Source: Nomia melanderi | Lineage: Eukaryota > Arthropoda > Insecta > Hymenoptera > Halictidae | Direction of reading: 5' to 3' | DNA: 64,000 nucleotides | Assembly: GCF_051020985.1 (NCBI RefSeq) | Contig: NC_134999.1 | Span: 4,960,001 to 5,024,000, forward strand | Shown here: positions 12,943 to 26,100 of the stretch, in pieces | Position numbering within the stretch: the first letter of the stretch is position 1 | Layout: each line of letters starts with the position of its first letter | Notes under the pieces: model-generated | What the model saw: the letters and a program-made list of their open reading frames with translations, nothing else | Told to the model about the DNA's origin: nothing | Databases searched by the model: none | Translations under genes and position numbers: made by a program

Positions 12943-13867
12943 TTGGTCCCTATGAGACCTCGTCCTGGAGTCCCATCACTGCTAAGTCAAGTGGCTTCCC
13001 CCGACCGTCCTGGCACTTCTGGCCGACGGAATCCAAGTTTTGCACTTTGGAAACCTGGTTTGTATAGTCTAATGTCAATTTCGACCAAAATTATCCCGAC
13101 CTTCCCATCGGTCAGCCGGATGTAGCCTTGGTCCCTATGAGACCTCTCCCTGGTGTCCAATCACTGCTAAGTAACATGGCTACCCCCGACCTTCCTGGCA
13201 ATTCTGCCCGACGGAATCCAAGTTTTGCACTTTGGAAACGTGGATTGTATAGTCTAAGGTCATTTTCGACCAAAAGTATCCAGACCTTCCCATCGGTCAG
13301 CCGGATGTAGCCTTGGTCCCTATGAGACCTCTCCCTGGTGTCCAATCACTGCTCAGTCAAATGGCTTCCCCCGACCGTCCTGGCACTTCTGGCCGACGGA
13401 ATCCAAGTTTTGCACTTTGGAAACCTGGTTTGTATAGTCTAATGTCAATTTCGACCAAAAGTATCCCGACCTTCCCATCGGTCAGCCGGATGTAGCCTTG
13501 GTCCCTATGAGACCTCGTCCTGGAGTCCCATCACAGCTAAGTCAAATGACTACCCCCGACCTTCTTGGCAATTCTGCCCGACGGAATCCAAGTTTTCCAC
13601 TTTGGAAACCTGGATTGTATAGTCTAAGGTCATTTTCGACCAAAAGTATCCAGACCTTCCCATCGGTCAGCCGGATGTAGCCTTGGTCCCTATGAGACCT
13701 CTCCCTGGTGTCCAATCACTGCTCAGTCAAATGGCTTCCCCCGACCGTCCTGGCACTTCTGGCCGACGGAATCCAAGTTTTGCACTTTGGAAACCTGGTT
13801 TGTATAGTCTAATGTCAATTTCGACCAAAAGTATCCCGACCTTCCCATCGGTCAGCCGGATGTAGCC
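12943..13867 (+). repeat. 370-bp dimer repeat (B-A-B-A'-B)
   Basis: Units at 12943, 13313 and 13683 form one type (CGTCCTGGCACTTCTGG, CTAATGTCAATTTCG). Units at 13128 and 13498 form another (CTAAGGTCATTTTCG, TATCCAGACC). The units at 13313-13497 and 13683-13867 look identical base for base, giving a 370-bp dimer repeated in tandem. The first halves of 13128 and 13498 differ, so the A positions have been partly replaced. Confidence 0.88.
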
Positions 13868-15600
13868 TTAGTCCCTATGAGACGTCGTCCTGGAGTCCCA
13901 TCACTGCTAAGTCAAATGGCTACCCCCGCCCTACCTGGCAATTCTGCCGACGGAATCCAAGTTTTGCACTTTGGAAACCTGGTTTGTATAGTCTAAAGTC
14001 ATTTTCGACCAAAAGTATCCAGACCTTCCCGACGGTCTGCCGGATGTAGCCTTAGTCCCTATGAGATCTCGTCCTGGAGTCCCATCACTGCTAAGTCAAA
14101 TGGCTACCCCCGACATTCCTGGCAATTGTGGCCGACGGAATCCAAGTTTTCCACTTTGGCAACCTGGTTTGAATAGTCTAAAGTCATTTTCGACCAAAAG
14201 TATCCCGAACTTCCCATGGGTCAGCCAGATGTAGCCTTGGTCCCTATGAGATCTCGTCCTGGAGTCCCATCACTGCTAAGTCAAATTGCTACCCCCCACC
14301 TTCCTGGCAATTCTACCCGACGGAATCCATGTTTGCCACTTTGGCAACCTGGTTTGTATAGTCTAAAGTCATTTTCGACCAAAAGTATCCCGTCCTTCCC
14401 ATCGGTCAGCCGGATGTAGCCTTGGACCCAATGAGATCTCGTCCTGGAGTCCCATCACTGCTAAGTCAAATGGCTACCAACCACCTTCCTGGCAATTCTG
14501 CCCGACGGAATCCAAGTTTTCCACTTTGGCAACCTGGTTTGTATAGTCTAAAGTCAATATCGACCAAAAGTATCCCGACCTTCCCATCAGTCAGCCGGAC
14601 GTAGCCTTGGTCCCTATGAGACCTCTCCCTGGTGTCCAATCACTGCTAAGTCAAATGGCTACCCCCGACCTTCCTGGCAATTCTGCCCGACGGAATCCAA
14701 GTTTTCCACTTTGGAAACCTGGATTGTATAATCTAAAGGCAATTTCGACCAAAAGTATCCCGACCTTCCCATCGGTCAGCCGGATGTAGCCTTCGTCCCT
14801 ATGAGACATCGTCCTGGAGTCCCATCACTGCTAAGTCAAATGGCTAACCCCGACCGTCCTGGCACTTCTGGCCGACGGAATCCAAGTTTTCCACTTTGGA
14901 AACCTGGATTGTATAGTCTATAGTCAATTTCGACCAAAAGTATCCCGTCCTTCCCATCGGTCAGCCGGATGTAGCCTTCGTCCCTATGAGACATCGTCCT
15001 GGAGTCCCATCACTGCTAAGTCAAATGGCTACCCCCGACCTACCTGGCAATTCTGCCGACGGAATCCAAGTTTTGCACTTTTGAAACCTGGATTGTATAG
15101 TCTAAAGTCAATTTCGACTAGTAGTATCCCGACCTTCCCATCGGTCAGCCGGATGTAGCCTTGGACCCTATGAGACCTCGTCCTGGAGTCCCATCACAGC
15201 TAAGTCAAATGGCTCCCCCGACATTCCTTGCAATTCCGGCCGACGGAATCCAAGTTTTCCACTTTGAAAACCTGGTTTGTATAGTCTAAAGTCATTTTCG
15301 ACCAAAAGTATCCCGAACTTCCCATCGGTCAGCCGGATGTAGCCTTGGTCCCTATGAGACCTCTCCCTGGTGTCCAATCACTGCTAAGTAACATGGCTAC
15401 CCCCGACCTTCCTGGCAATTCTGCCCGACGGAATCCAAGTTTTGCACTTTGGAAACCTGGATTGTATAGTCTAAGGTCATTTTCGACCAAAAGTATCCCG
15501 ACCTTCCCATCGGTCAGCCGGATGTAGCCTTGGTCCCTATGAGACCTCTCCCTGGTGTCCAATCACTGCTAAGTAACATGGCTACCCCCGACCTTCCTGG
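13868..15600 (+). repeat. Shortened, reordered relative of HOR-A ('copy 0')
   Basis: From 13868 to about 15075 the units match 17749 to about 19505 in order, but the HOR-A version has one extra unit (18118-18301) and about two more within 18487-19040. From about 15075 to 15747 the units match about 16924 to 17596, with a constant 1,849-bp offset. In HOR-A these two segments occur in the opposite order within a copy. The block therefore reads like an older HOR-A copy from which a multi-kilobase stretch spanning a copy border was lost. Unit 14422-14606 is a hybrid of types 18487 and 18856 (TCAATATCG and CATCAGTCAG in its 3' half). Confidence 0.75.
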
Positions 15601-18600
15601 CAATTCTGCCCGACGGAATCCAAGTTTTGCACTTTGGAAACCTGGATTGTATAGTCTAAAGTCATTTTCGACCAAAAGTATACCGACCATCCCATCGGTC
15701 AGCCGGATGTAGCCTTGGTCCCTATGAGACCTCGCCCTGGTGTCCAATCACTGCTAAGTCAAATGACTACCCCCGACCATCATAGCAATTCTGCCCGACG
15801 GAATCCAAGTTTTCCACTTTGGAAACCTGGATTGTATAGTCTAAGGTCATTTTCGACCAAAAGTATCCAGACCTTCCCATCGGTCAGCCGGATGTAGCCT
15901 TGGTCCCTATGAGACCTCTCCCTGGTGTCCAATCACTGCTCAGTCAAATGGCTTCCCCCGACCGTCCTGGCACTTCTGGCCGACGGAATCCAAATTTTCC
16001 ACTTTGGAAACATGGATTGTATAGTCTAAAGTCAATTTCGACCAAAAGTATCCCGACCTTCCCATGGGTCAGGCGGATATAGCCTTCGTCCCTATGAGAC
16101 GTCGTCCTGGAGTCCCATCATTGCTAAGTCAAATGGCTACCCCCGACATTCCTGGCAATTGTGGCCGACGGAATACAAGTTTTCCACTTTGGCAACCTGG
16201 TTTGAATAGTCTAAAGTCATTTTCGACCAAAAGTATCCAGACCTTCCCATCTGTCATCCGGATGTAGCCTTGGTCCCTATGAGGCCTCGCCCTGGTGTCC
16301 AATCACTGCTAAGTCAAATGGCTTCCCCCGACCTTCCTGGCAATTCTGTCCGACGAAATCCAAGTTTTCCACTTTGGAAACCTGGATTGTATAGTCTAAT
16401 GTCATTTTCGACCAAAAGTATCCCGACCTTCCCATCGGTCAGCCGGATGTAGCCTTGGAACCTATGAGACCTCGTCCTGGAGTCCCATCACTGCTAAGTC
16501 AAATGGCTTCCCCCGACCTTCCTGGCAATACTGGCCGACGGAATCCAAGTTTTCCACCTTGGAAACCCGCATTGTATAGTCTAAAGTCAATTTCGACCAA
16601 AAGTATCCCGACCTTCCCATCGGTCAGCCGGATGTAGCCTTAGTCCCTATGAGACATCGTCCTGGAGTCCCATCACTGCTAAGTCAAATGGCTACACCCG
16701 ACCTTCCTGGCAATTCTGTCCGACGGAATCCAAGTTTTGCACTTTGGCAACCTGGTTCGTATAGTCTAAAGTCATTTTCGACCAAAAGTATCCCGATCTT
16801 CCCATCGGACAGCTGGATGTAGCCTTGGGCGCTATTAGACCTCGTCCTTGAGTCCCATCACTGCTATGTCAAATGGCTACCCCCGACCTTCCTGACAATT
16901 CTGGCCGACGGAATCCAAGTTTTGCACTTTTGAAACCTGGATTGTATAGTCTAAAGTCAATTTCGACTAGTAGTATCCCGACCTTCCCATCGGTCAGCCG
17001 GATGTAGCCTTGGACCCTATGAGACCTCGTCCTGGAGTCCCATCACAGCTAAGTCAAATGGCTCCCCCGACATTCCTTGCAATTCCGGCCGACGGAATAC
17101 AAGTTTTCCACTTTGAAAAGCTGGTTTGTATAGTCTAAAGTCATTTTCGACCAAAAGTATCCCGAACTTCCCATCGGTCAGCCGGATGTAGCCTTGGTCC
17201 CTATGAGACCTCTCCCTGGTGTCCAATCACTGCTAAGTAACATGGCTACCCCCGACCTTCCTGGCAATTCTGCCCGACGGAATCCAAGTTTTGCACTTTG
17301 GAAACCTGGATTGTGTAGTCTAAGGTCATTTTCGACCAAAAGTATCCCGACCTTCCCATCGGTCAGCCGGATGTAGCCTTGGTCCCTATGAGACCTCTCC
17401 CTGGTGTCCAATCACTGCTAAGTAACATGGCTACCCCCGACCTTCCTGGCAATTCTGCCCGACGGAATCCAAGTTTTGCACTTTGGAAACCTGGATTGTA
17501 TAGTCTAAAGTCATTTTCGACCAAAAGTATACCGACCATCCCATCGGTCAGCCGGATGTAGCCTTGGTCCCTATGAGACCTCGCCCTGGTGTCCAATCAC
17601 TGCTAAGTCAAATGACTACCCCCGACCTTCATAGCAATTCTGCCCGACGGAATCCAAGTTTTCCACTTTGGAAACATGGATTGTATTGTCTAAAGTCAAT
17701 TTCGACCAAAAGTATCCCGACCTTCCCATGGGTCAGCCGGATGTAGCCTTCGTCCCTATGAGACGTCGTCCTGGAGTCCCATCACTGCTAAGTCAAATGG
17801 CTACCCCCGCCCTACCTGGCAATTCTGCCGACGGAATCCAAGTTTTGCACTTTGGAAACCTGGTTTGTATAGTCTAAAGTCATTTTCGACCAAAAGTATC
17901 CAGACCTTCCCGACGGTCTGCCGGATGTAGCCTTAGTCCCTATGAGATCTCGTCCTGGAGTCCCATCACTGCTAAGTCAAATGGCTACCCCCGACATTCC
18001 TGGCAATTGTGGCCGACGGAATCCAAGTTTTCCACTTTGGCAACCTGGTTTGAATAGTCTAAAGTCATTTTCGACCAAAAGTATCCCGAACTTCCCATGG
18101 GTCAGCCAGATGTAGCCTTCGTCCCTATGAGACATCGTCCTGGAGTCCCATCACTGCTAAGTCAAATGGCTACCCCCGACATACCTGGCAATTCTGCAGA
18201 CGGATTCCAAGTTTTGCACTTTGGAAACCTGGTTTGTATAGTCTAAAGTCATTTCCGACCAAAAGTATCCAGACCCTCCCATCGGTCAGCCGGATGTAGC
18301 CTTGGTCCCTATGAGATCTCGTCCTGGAGTCCCATCACTGCTAAGTCAAATTGCTACCCCCCACCTTCCTGGCAATTCTACCCGACGGAATCCATGTTTG
18401 CCACTTTGGCAACCTGGTTTGTATAGTCTAAAGTCATTTTCGACCAAAAGTATCCCGTCCTTCCCATCGGTCAGCCGGATGTAGCCTTGGACCCAATGAG
18501 ATCTCGTCCTGGAGTCCCATCACTGCTAAGTCAAATGTCTACCCCCCACCTTCCTGGCAATTCTGCCCGACGGAATCCAAGTTTTCCACTTTGACAACCT

Positions 18601-21600
18601 GGTTTGTATAGTCTAAAGTCATTTTCGACCAAAAGTATCCCGTCCTTCCCATCGGTCAGCCGGATGTAGCCTTGGTCCCTATGAGACCTCCTCATGGGGT
18701 CCCATCACAGCTAAGTCAAATGGCTCCCCCGACCTTCCTGGCAATTCTGGCCGACGGAATCCAAGTTTTCCAATTTGGAAACCTGGATTGTATAGTCTAA
18801 AGTAATTTTCGACCAAATGTATCCAGAACTTCCCATCGGTCAGCCGGATGTAGCCTTGCTCCCTATGAGACCTCGCCCTGGTGTCCAATCACTGCTAAGT
18901 CAAGTGACTACCCCCGACCTTCATGGCAATTCTGCCCGACGGAATCCAAGTTTTCCACTTTGGAAACCTGGTTTGTATAGTCTAAAGTCAATATCGACCA
19001 AAAGTATCCCGACCTTCCCATCAGTCAGCCGGATGTAGCCTTGGTCCCTATGAGACCTCTCCCTGGTGTCCAATCACTGCTAAGTCAAATGGCTACCCCC
19101 GACCTTCCTGGCAATTCTGCCCGACGGAATCCAAGTTTTCCACTTTGGAAACCTGGATTGTATAGTCTAAAGGCAATTTCGACCAAAAGTATTCCGACCT
19201 TCCCATCGGTCAGCCGGATGTAGCCTTCGTCCCTATGAGACATTGTCCTGGAGTCTCATCACTGCTAAGTCAAATGGCTAACCCCGACCGTCCTGGCACT
19301 TCTGGCCGACGGAATCCAAGTTTTCCACTTTGGAAACCTGGATTGTATAGTCTAAAGTCAATTTCGACCAAAAGTATCCCGTCCTTCCCATCGGTCAGCC
19401 GGATGTAGCCTTCGTCCCTATGAGACATCGTCCTGGAGTCCCATCACTGCTAAGTCAAATGGCTACCCCCGACCTACCTGGCAATTCTGCCGACGGAATC
19501 CAAGTTTTGCACTTTGGAAAACTGGTTTGTATAGTCTAAAGTCAATTTCGACCAAAATATCCCGACCTTCCCATCGGTCAGCGGGATGTAGCCTTTGTCC
19601 CTATGAGACCTCTCCCTGTTGTCCAATCACTTCTAGGTCAAATGGCTTCCCCCGACATTCCTGGCAATTCTGGCCGACGGAATACAAGTTTTCCAATTTG
19701 TCAACCTGGTTTGTATAGTCTAAAGTCAATTTCGACCAAAATTATCCCGTCCTTCCCATCGGTCAGCCGGTTGTAGCCTTGGTTCCTATGAGATCTCGTC
19801 CTCGAGTCTCATCACTGCTAAGTCAAATGGCTACCCCCGACCTTACTGGCAATTGTGGCCGACGGAATCCAAGTTTTCCACTTTGGCAACCTGGTTTGTA
19901 TAGTCTAAAGTCAATTTCGACTAAAAGTATCCCGTACTTCCCATCGGTCAGCCGGATGTAGCCTTGGAACCTATGAGACCTCGTGCAGGAGTCCCATCAC
20001 TGCTAAGTCAAATAACTACCCCAGACCTTCCTGGCAATTCTGCCGCCCGAATCCAAGTTTTCCACTTTGTAAACCTGCTTTGTATAGTCAAAAGTCAATT
20101 TCGACCAAAAGTATCCCGACCTTCCCATCGGTCAGCCGCATGTAGCCTTGGTCTCTATGAGACCTCTCCCTGGTGTCCAATCACTTCTAAGTTAAATGGC
20201 TTCCCCCGACCTTCCTGGCAATTCTGCCCGACGGAATCCAAGTTTTCCACTTTGGAAACCTGGATTGTATAGTCTAAAGGCAATTTCGACCAAAAGTATC
20301 CCGACCTTCCCATCGGTCAGCCGGATGTAGCCTTCGTCCCTATGAGACATCGTCCTGGAGTCCCATCACTGCTAAGTCAAATGGCTAACCCCGACCGTCC
20401 TGGCAATTCTGGTCGACGGAATACAAGTTTTCCACTTTGACAACCTGGTTTGTATAGTCTAACGTCATTTTTGACCAAAAGTAACCAGACCTGCCCATCG
20501 GCCAGCCGGATGTAGCCTTGGTCCCTATGAGACCTCGCCCTGGTGTCCAATCACTGCTAAGTCAAATGAATACCCCCGACCTTACTGGCAATTCTGCCGC
20601 CGGAATCCAAGTTTTCCACTTTGTAAACCTGCTTTGTATACTCAAAAGTCAATTTCGACCAAAAGTATCCCGATCTTCCCATCGGTCAGCCGCATGTAGC
20701 CTTGGTCTCTATGAGACCTCTCCCTGGTGTCCAATCACTTCTAAGTTAAATGGCTTCCCCCGCCCATCCTGGCAATTCTGGCCGACGGAATCCAAGTTTT
20801 CCACTTTGGCAACCTGGTTTGTATAGTCTAAAGTCAATTTCGACCAAAAGTATCCCGAACTTCACATCGGTCAGCCGGATGTAGCCTTGGAACCTATGAG
20901 AACTCGTCCTGGAGTCCCATCACTGCCAAGTCAAATGGCTACCCCCGACCTTCCTGGCAATTCTGCCCGACGGAATCCAAGTTTTGCACTTTGGAAACCT
21001 GGTTTGTATAGTCTAAAGTCAATATCGACCAAAAGTATCCCGTCCTTCCCATCGGTCAGCCGGATGTAGCCTTTGTCCCTGTGAGACCTCGCCCTGGTGT
21101 CCAATCACTGCTAAGTCAAATGACTACCCCCGACCTTCCTGGCAATTGTGGCCCACGGAATCCAGGTTTTCCACATTGGCAAACTGGTTTGTATAGTCTA
21201 AAGTCATTTTCGACCAAAAGTATCCAGACCTTCCCGTCGGTCTGCCGGATGTAGCCTTGTTCCCTATGAGACCTCGCCCTGGTGTCCAATCACTGCTAAG
21301 TCAAATGGCTACCCCAGACCTTCCTGGCAATTCTGCCCGACGGAATCCAAGTTTTGCACTTTGGAAACCTGGATTGTATAGTCTAAAGCCAATTTCGACC
21401 AAAAGTATCCCGACCTTCCCATCGGTCAGCCGGATGTAGCCATGGAACCTATGAGACCTCGTCCTGGAGTCCCATCACTGCTAAGTCAAATGACTACCCC
21501 CGACCTTCCTGGCAATTCTGCCCATACAGAATGCAAGTTTTGCACTTTGGAAGCCTGGATTGTATAGTCTAAAGTCAATTTCGACCAATAGTATCCCGAC

Positions 21601-22067
21601 CTTCCCATCGGTCAGCCGGATGTTTCCTTGGTCCCTATGAGACCTCGGCCTGGGGTCCCATCACAGCTAAGTCAAATGGCTCCCCCGACCTTCCTCGCAA
21701 TTCCGGCCGACGGAATCCAAGTTTTCCACTTTGAAAACCTGGTTTGTATAGTCTAAAGTCATTTTCGACCAAAAGTATCCCGATCTTCCCATCGGTCAGC
21801 CGGATATAGCCTTGGTCCTTATGAGACCTCGTCCTGGAGTCCCATCCCTGCTAAGTCAAATGGCTTCCCCCGACCGTCCTGGCACTTCTGGCCGACGGAA
21901 TCCAAGTTTTCCACTTTGGAAACATGGATTGTATAGTCTAAAGTGAATTTCGACCAAAAGTATCCCGACCTTCCCATGGGTCAGCCGGATGTAGCCTTCG
22001 TCCCTATGAGACGTCGTCCTGGAGTCCCATCACTGCTAAGTCAAATGGCTACCCCCGAACTTCCTGA
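15601..22067 (+). repeat. HOR-A copy 1 (6,467 bp, 35 units)
   Basis: Every unit of this stretch recurs in order 6,467 bp later at the left end, and 6,097 bp later after two unit losses in copy 2. Diagnostic sites include CATCATAGC (15777), CATCTGTCATCC (16247), GGGCGCTATTAG (16827), GACTAGTAG (16964), GCCGCCCG (20042) and CCATACAG (21512). Single-base changes private to this copy include G17120, A18694, T19256, A19845 and A20440. The left limit is set where the unit at 15530 stops matching the unit at 21997. Confidence 0.94.
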
Positions 22068-22124
22068 CAATTCTGCCCGACGGAATCCAAGTTTTGCACT
22101 TTGGAAACCTGGATTGTATAGTCT
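22068..22124. other. Unequal-exchange junction between HOR-A copies 1 and 2
   Basis: The border unit (about 21997-22181) has the left part of unit 34561-34745 (GAGACGTCG, CTTCCTGACAATTC; A at 22067) and the right part of unit 15530-15714 (TCTAAAGTCATTTTCG, GTATACCGACCATCC; A at 22125). Both parental units survive at the outer edges of HOR-A. The 57 bases between the two diagnostic sites are identical in both parents and must contain the exchange. The equivalent interval between copies 2 and 3 is 28165-28221. Confidence 0.88.
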
Positions 22125-22921
22125 AAAGTCATTTTCGACCAAAAGTATACCGACCATCCCATCGGTCAGCCGGATGTAGCCTTGGTCCCTATGAGACCTC
22201 GCCCTGGTGTCCAATCACTGCTAAGTCAAATGACTACCCCCGACCATCATAGCAATTCTGCCCGACGGAATCCAAGTTTTCCACTTTGGAAACCTGGATT
22301 GTATAGTCTAAGGTCATTTTCGACCAAAAGTATCCAGACCTTCCCATCGGTCAGCCGGATGTAGCCTTGGTCCCTATGAGACCTCTCCCTGGTGTCCAAT
22401 CACTGCTCAGTCAAATGGCTTCCCCCGACCGTCCTGGCACTTCTGGCCGACGGAATCCAAATTTTCCACTTTGGAAACATGGATTGTATAGTCTAAAGTC
22501 AATTTCGACCAAAAGTATCCCGACCTTCCCATGGGTCAGGCGGATATAGCCTTCGTCCCTATGAGACGTCGTCCTGGAGTCCCATCATTGCTAAGTCAAA
22601 TGGCTACCCCCGACATTCCTGGCAATTGTGGCCGACGGAATACAAGTTTTCCACTTTGGCAACCTGGTTTGAATAGTCTAAAGTCATTTTCGACCAAAAG
22701 TATCCAGACCTTCCCATCTGTCATCCGGATGTAGCCTTGGAACCTATGAGACCTCGTCCTGGAGTCCCATCACTGCTAAGTCAAATGGCTTCCCCCGACC
22801 TTCCTGGCAATACTGGCCGACGGAATCCAAGTTTTCCACCTTGGAAACCCGCATTGTATAGTCTAAAGTCAATTTCGACCAAAAGTATCCCGACCTTCCC
22901 ATCGGTCAGCCGGATGTAGCC

Positions 22922-23105
22922 TTAGTCCCTATGAGACATCGTCCTGGAGTCCCATCACTGCTATGTCAAATGGCTACCCCCGACCTTCCTGACAATTCTG
23001 GCCGACGGAATCCAAGTTTTGCACTTTTGAAACCTGGATTGTATAGTCTAAAGTCAATTTCGACTAGTAGTATCCCGACCTTCCCATCGGTCAGCCGGAT
23101 GTAGC
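22922..23105 (+). repeat. Fusion unit marking a one-unit deletion in HOR-A copy 2
   Basis: The unit starts like 16640 in copy 1 (TTAGTCCCTATGAGACATCG) and, between CACTGCTA and TGTCAAATGG, switches to the sequence of the following unit (CTGACAATTCTGG). Exactly one unit is missing at this point. This is what in-register recombination between neighbouring units produces. Confidence 0.85.
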
Positions 23106-26100
23106 CTTGGACCCTATGAGACCTCGTCCTGGAGTCCCATCACAGCTAAGTCAAATGGCTCCCCCGACATTCCTTGCAATTCCGGCCGACGGAATACAAG
23201 TTTTCCACTTTGAAAACCTGGTTTGTATAGTCTAAAGTCATTTTCGACCAAAAGTATCCCGAACTTCCCATCGGTCAGCCGGATGTAGCCTTGGTCCCTA
23301 TGAGACCTCTCCCTGGTGTCCAATCACTGCTAAGTAACATGGCTACCCCCGACCTTCCTGGCAATTCTGCCCGACGGAATCCAAGTTTTGCACTTTGGAA
23401 ACCTGGATTGTGTAGTCTAAGGTCATTTTCGACCAAAAGTATCCCGACCTTCCCATCGGTCAGCCGGATGTAGCCTTGGTCCCTATGAGACCTCTCCCTG
23501 GTGTCCAATCACTGCTAAGTAACATGGCTACCCCCGACCTTCCTGGCAATTCTGCCCGACGGAATCCAAGTTTTGCACTTTGGAAACCTGGATTGTATAG
23601 TCTAAAGTCATTTTCGACCAAAAGTATACCGACCATCCCATCGGTCAGCCGGATGTAGCCTTGGTCCCTATGAGACCTCGCCCTGGTGTCCAATCACTGC
23701 TAAGTCAAATGACTACCCCCGACCTTCATAGCAATTCTGCCCGACGGAATCCAAGTTTTCCACTTTGGAAACATGGATTGTATTGTCTAAAGTCAATTTC
23801 GACCAAAAGTATCCCGACCTTCCCATGGGTCAGCCGGATGTAGCCTTCGTCCCTATGAGACGTCGTCCTGGAGTCCCATCACTGCTAAGTCAAATGGCTA
23901 CCCCCGCCCTACCTGGCAATTCTGCCGACGGAATCCAAGTTTTGCACTTTGGAAACCTGGTTTGTATAGTCTAAAGTCATTTTCGACCAAAAGTATCCAG
24001 ACCTTCCCGACGGTCTGCCGGATGTAGCCTTAGTCCCTATGAGATCTCGTCCTGGAGTCCCATCACTGCTAAGTCAAATGGCTACCCCCGACATTCCTGG
24101 CAATTGTGGCCGACGGAATCCAAGTTTTCCACTTTGGCAACCTGGTTTGAATAGTCTAAAGTCATTTTCGACCAAAAGTATCCCGAACTTCCCATGGGTC
24201 AGCCAGATGTAGCCTTCGTCCCTATGAGACATCGTCCTGGAGTCCCATCACTGCTAAGTCAAATGGCTACCCCCGACATACCTGGCAATTCTGCAGACGG
24301 ATTCCAAGTTTTGCACTTTGGAAACCTGGTTTGTATAGTCTAAAGTCATTTCCGACCAAAAGTATCCAGACCCTCCCATCGGTCAGCCGGATGTAGCCTT
24401 GGTCCCTATGAGATCTCGTCCTGGAGTCCCATCACTGCTAAGTCAAATTGCTACCCCCCACCTTCCTGGCAATTCTACCCGACGGAATCCATGTTTGCCA
24501 CTTTGGCAACCTGGTTTGTATAGTCTAAAGTCATTTTCGACCAAAAGTATCCCGTCCTTCCCATCGGTCAGCCGGATGTAGCCTTGGACCCAATGAGATC
24601 TCGTCCTGGAGTCCCATCACTGCTAAGTCAAATGTCTACCCCCCACCTTCCTGGCAATTCTGCCCGACGGAATCCAAGTTTTCCACTTTGACAACCTGGT
24701 TTGTATAGTCTAAAGTCATTTTCGACCAAAAGTATCCCGTCCTTCCCATCGGTCAGCCGGATGTAGCCTTGGTCCCTATGAGACCTCCTCCTGGGGTCCC
24801 ATCACAGCTAAGTCAAATGGCTCCCCCGACCTTCCTGGCAATTCTGGCCGACGGAATCCAAGTTTTCCAATTTGGAAACCTGGATTGTATAGTCTAAAGT
24901 AATTTTCGACCAAATGTATCCAGAACTTCCCATCGGTCAGCCGGATGTAGCCTTGCTCCCTATGAGACCTCGCCCTGGTGTCCAATCACTGCTAAGTCAA
25001 GTGACTACCCCCGACCTTCATGGCAATTCTGCCCGACGGAATCCAAGTTTTCCACTTTGGAAACCTGGTTTGTATAGTCTAAAGTCAATATCGACCAAAA
25101 GTATCCCGACCTTCCCATCAGTCAGCCGGATGTAGCCTTGGTCCCTATGAGACCTCTCCCTGGTGTCCAATCACTGCTAAGTCAAATGGCTACCCCCGAC
25201 CTTCCTGGCAATTCTGCCCGACGGAATCCAAGTTTTCCACTTTGGAAACCTGGATTGTATAGTCTAAAGGCAATTTCGACCAAAAGTATTCCGACCTTCC
25301 CATCGGTCAGCCGGATGTAGCCTTCGTCCCTATGAGACATTGTCCTGGAGTCCCATCACTGCTAAGTCAAATGGCTAACCCCGACCGTCCTGGCACTTCT
25401 GGCCGACGGAATCCAAGTTTTCCACTTTGGAAACCTGGATTGTATAGTCTAAAGTCAATTTCGACCAAAAGTATCCCGTCCTTCCCATCGGTCAGCCGGA
25501 TGTAGCCTTCGTCCCTATGAGACATCGTCCTGGAGTCCCATCACTGCTAAGTCAAATGGCTACCCCCGACCTACCTGGCAATTCTGCCGACGGAATCCAA
25601 GTTTTGCACTTTGGAAAACTGGTTTGTATAGTCTAAAGTCAATTTCGACCAAAATATCCCGACCTTCCCATCGGTCAGCGGGATGTAGCCTTTGTCCCTA
25701 TGAGACCTCTCCCTGTTGTCCAATCACTTCTAGGTCAAATGGCTTCCCCCGACATTCCTGGCAATTCTGGCCGACGGAATACAAGTTTTCCAATTTGTCA
25801 ACCTGGTTTGTATAGTCTAAAGTCAATTTCGACCAAAATTATCCCGTCCTTCCCATCGGTCAGCCGGTTGTAGCCTTGGTTCCTATGAGATCTCGTCCTC
25901 GAGTCTCATCACTGCTAAGTCAAATGGCTACCCCCGACCTTCCTGGCAATTGTGGCCGACGGAATCCAAGTTTTCCACTTTGGCAACCTGGTTTGTATAG
26001 TCTAAAGTCAATTTCGACTAAAAGTATCCCGTACTTCCCATCGGTCAGCCGGATGTAGCCTTGGAACCTATGAGACCTCGTGCAGGAGTCCCATCACTGC

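Noticed and set aside
22068..22124. Site-specific recombination at the higher-order borders
   Set aside because: Exchange points lie at different offsets of the unit (about 72-128 in HOR-A, about 40-52 in HOR-B, at the very unit border in HOR-C) and always in register. This fits ordinary homologous exchange and not a fixed target site.
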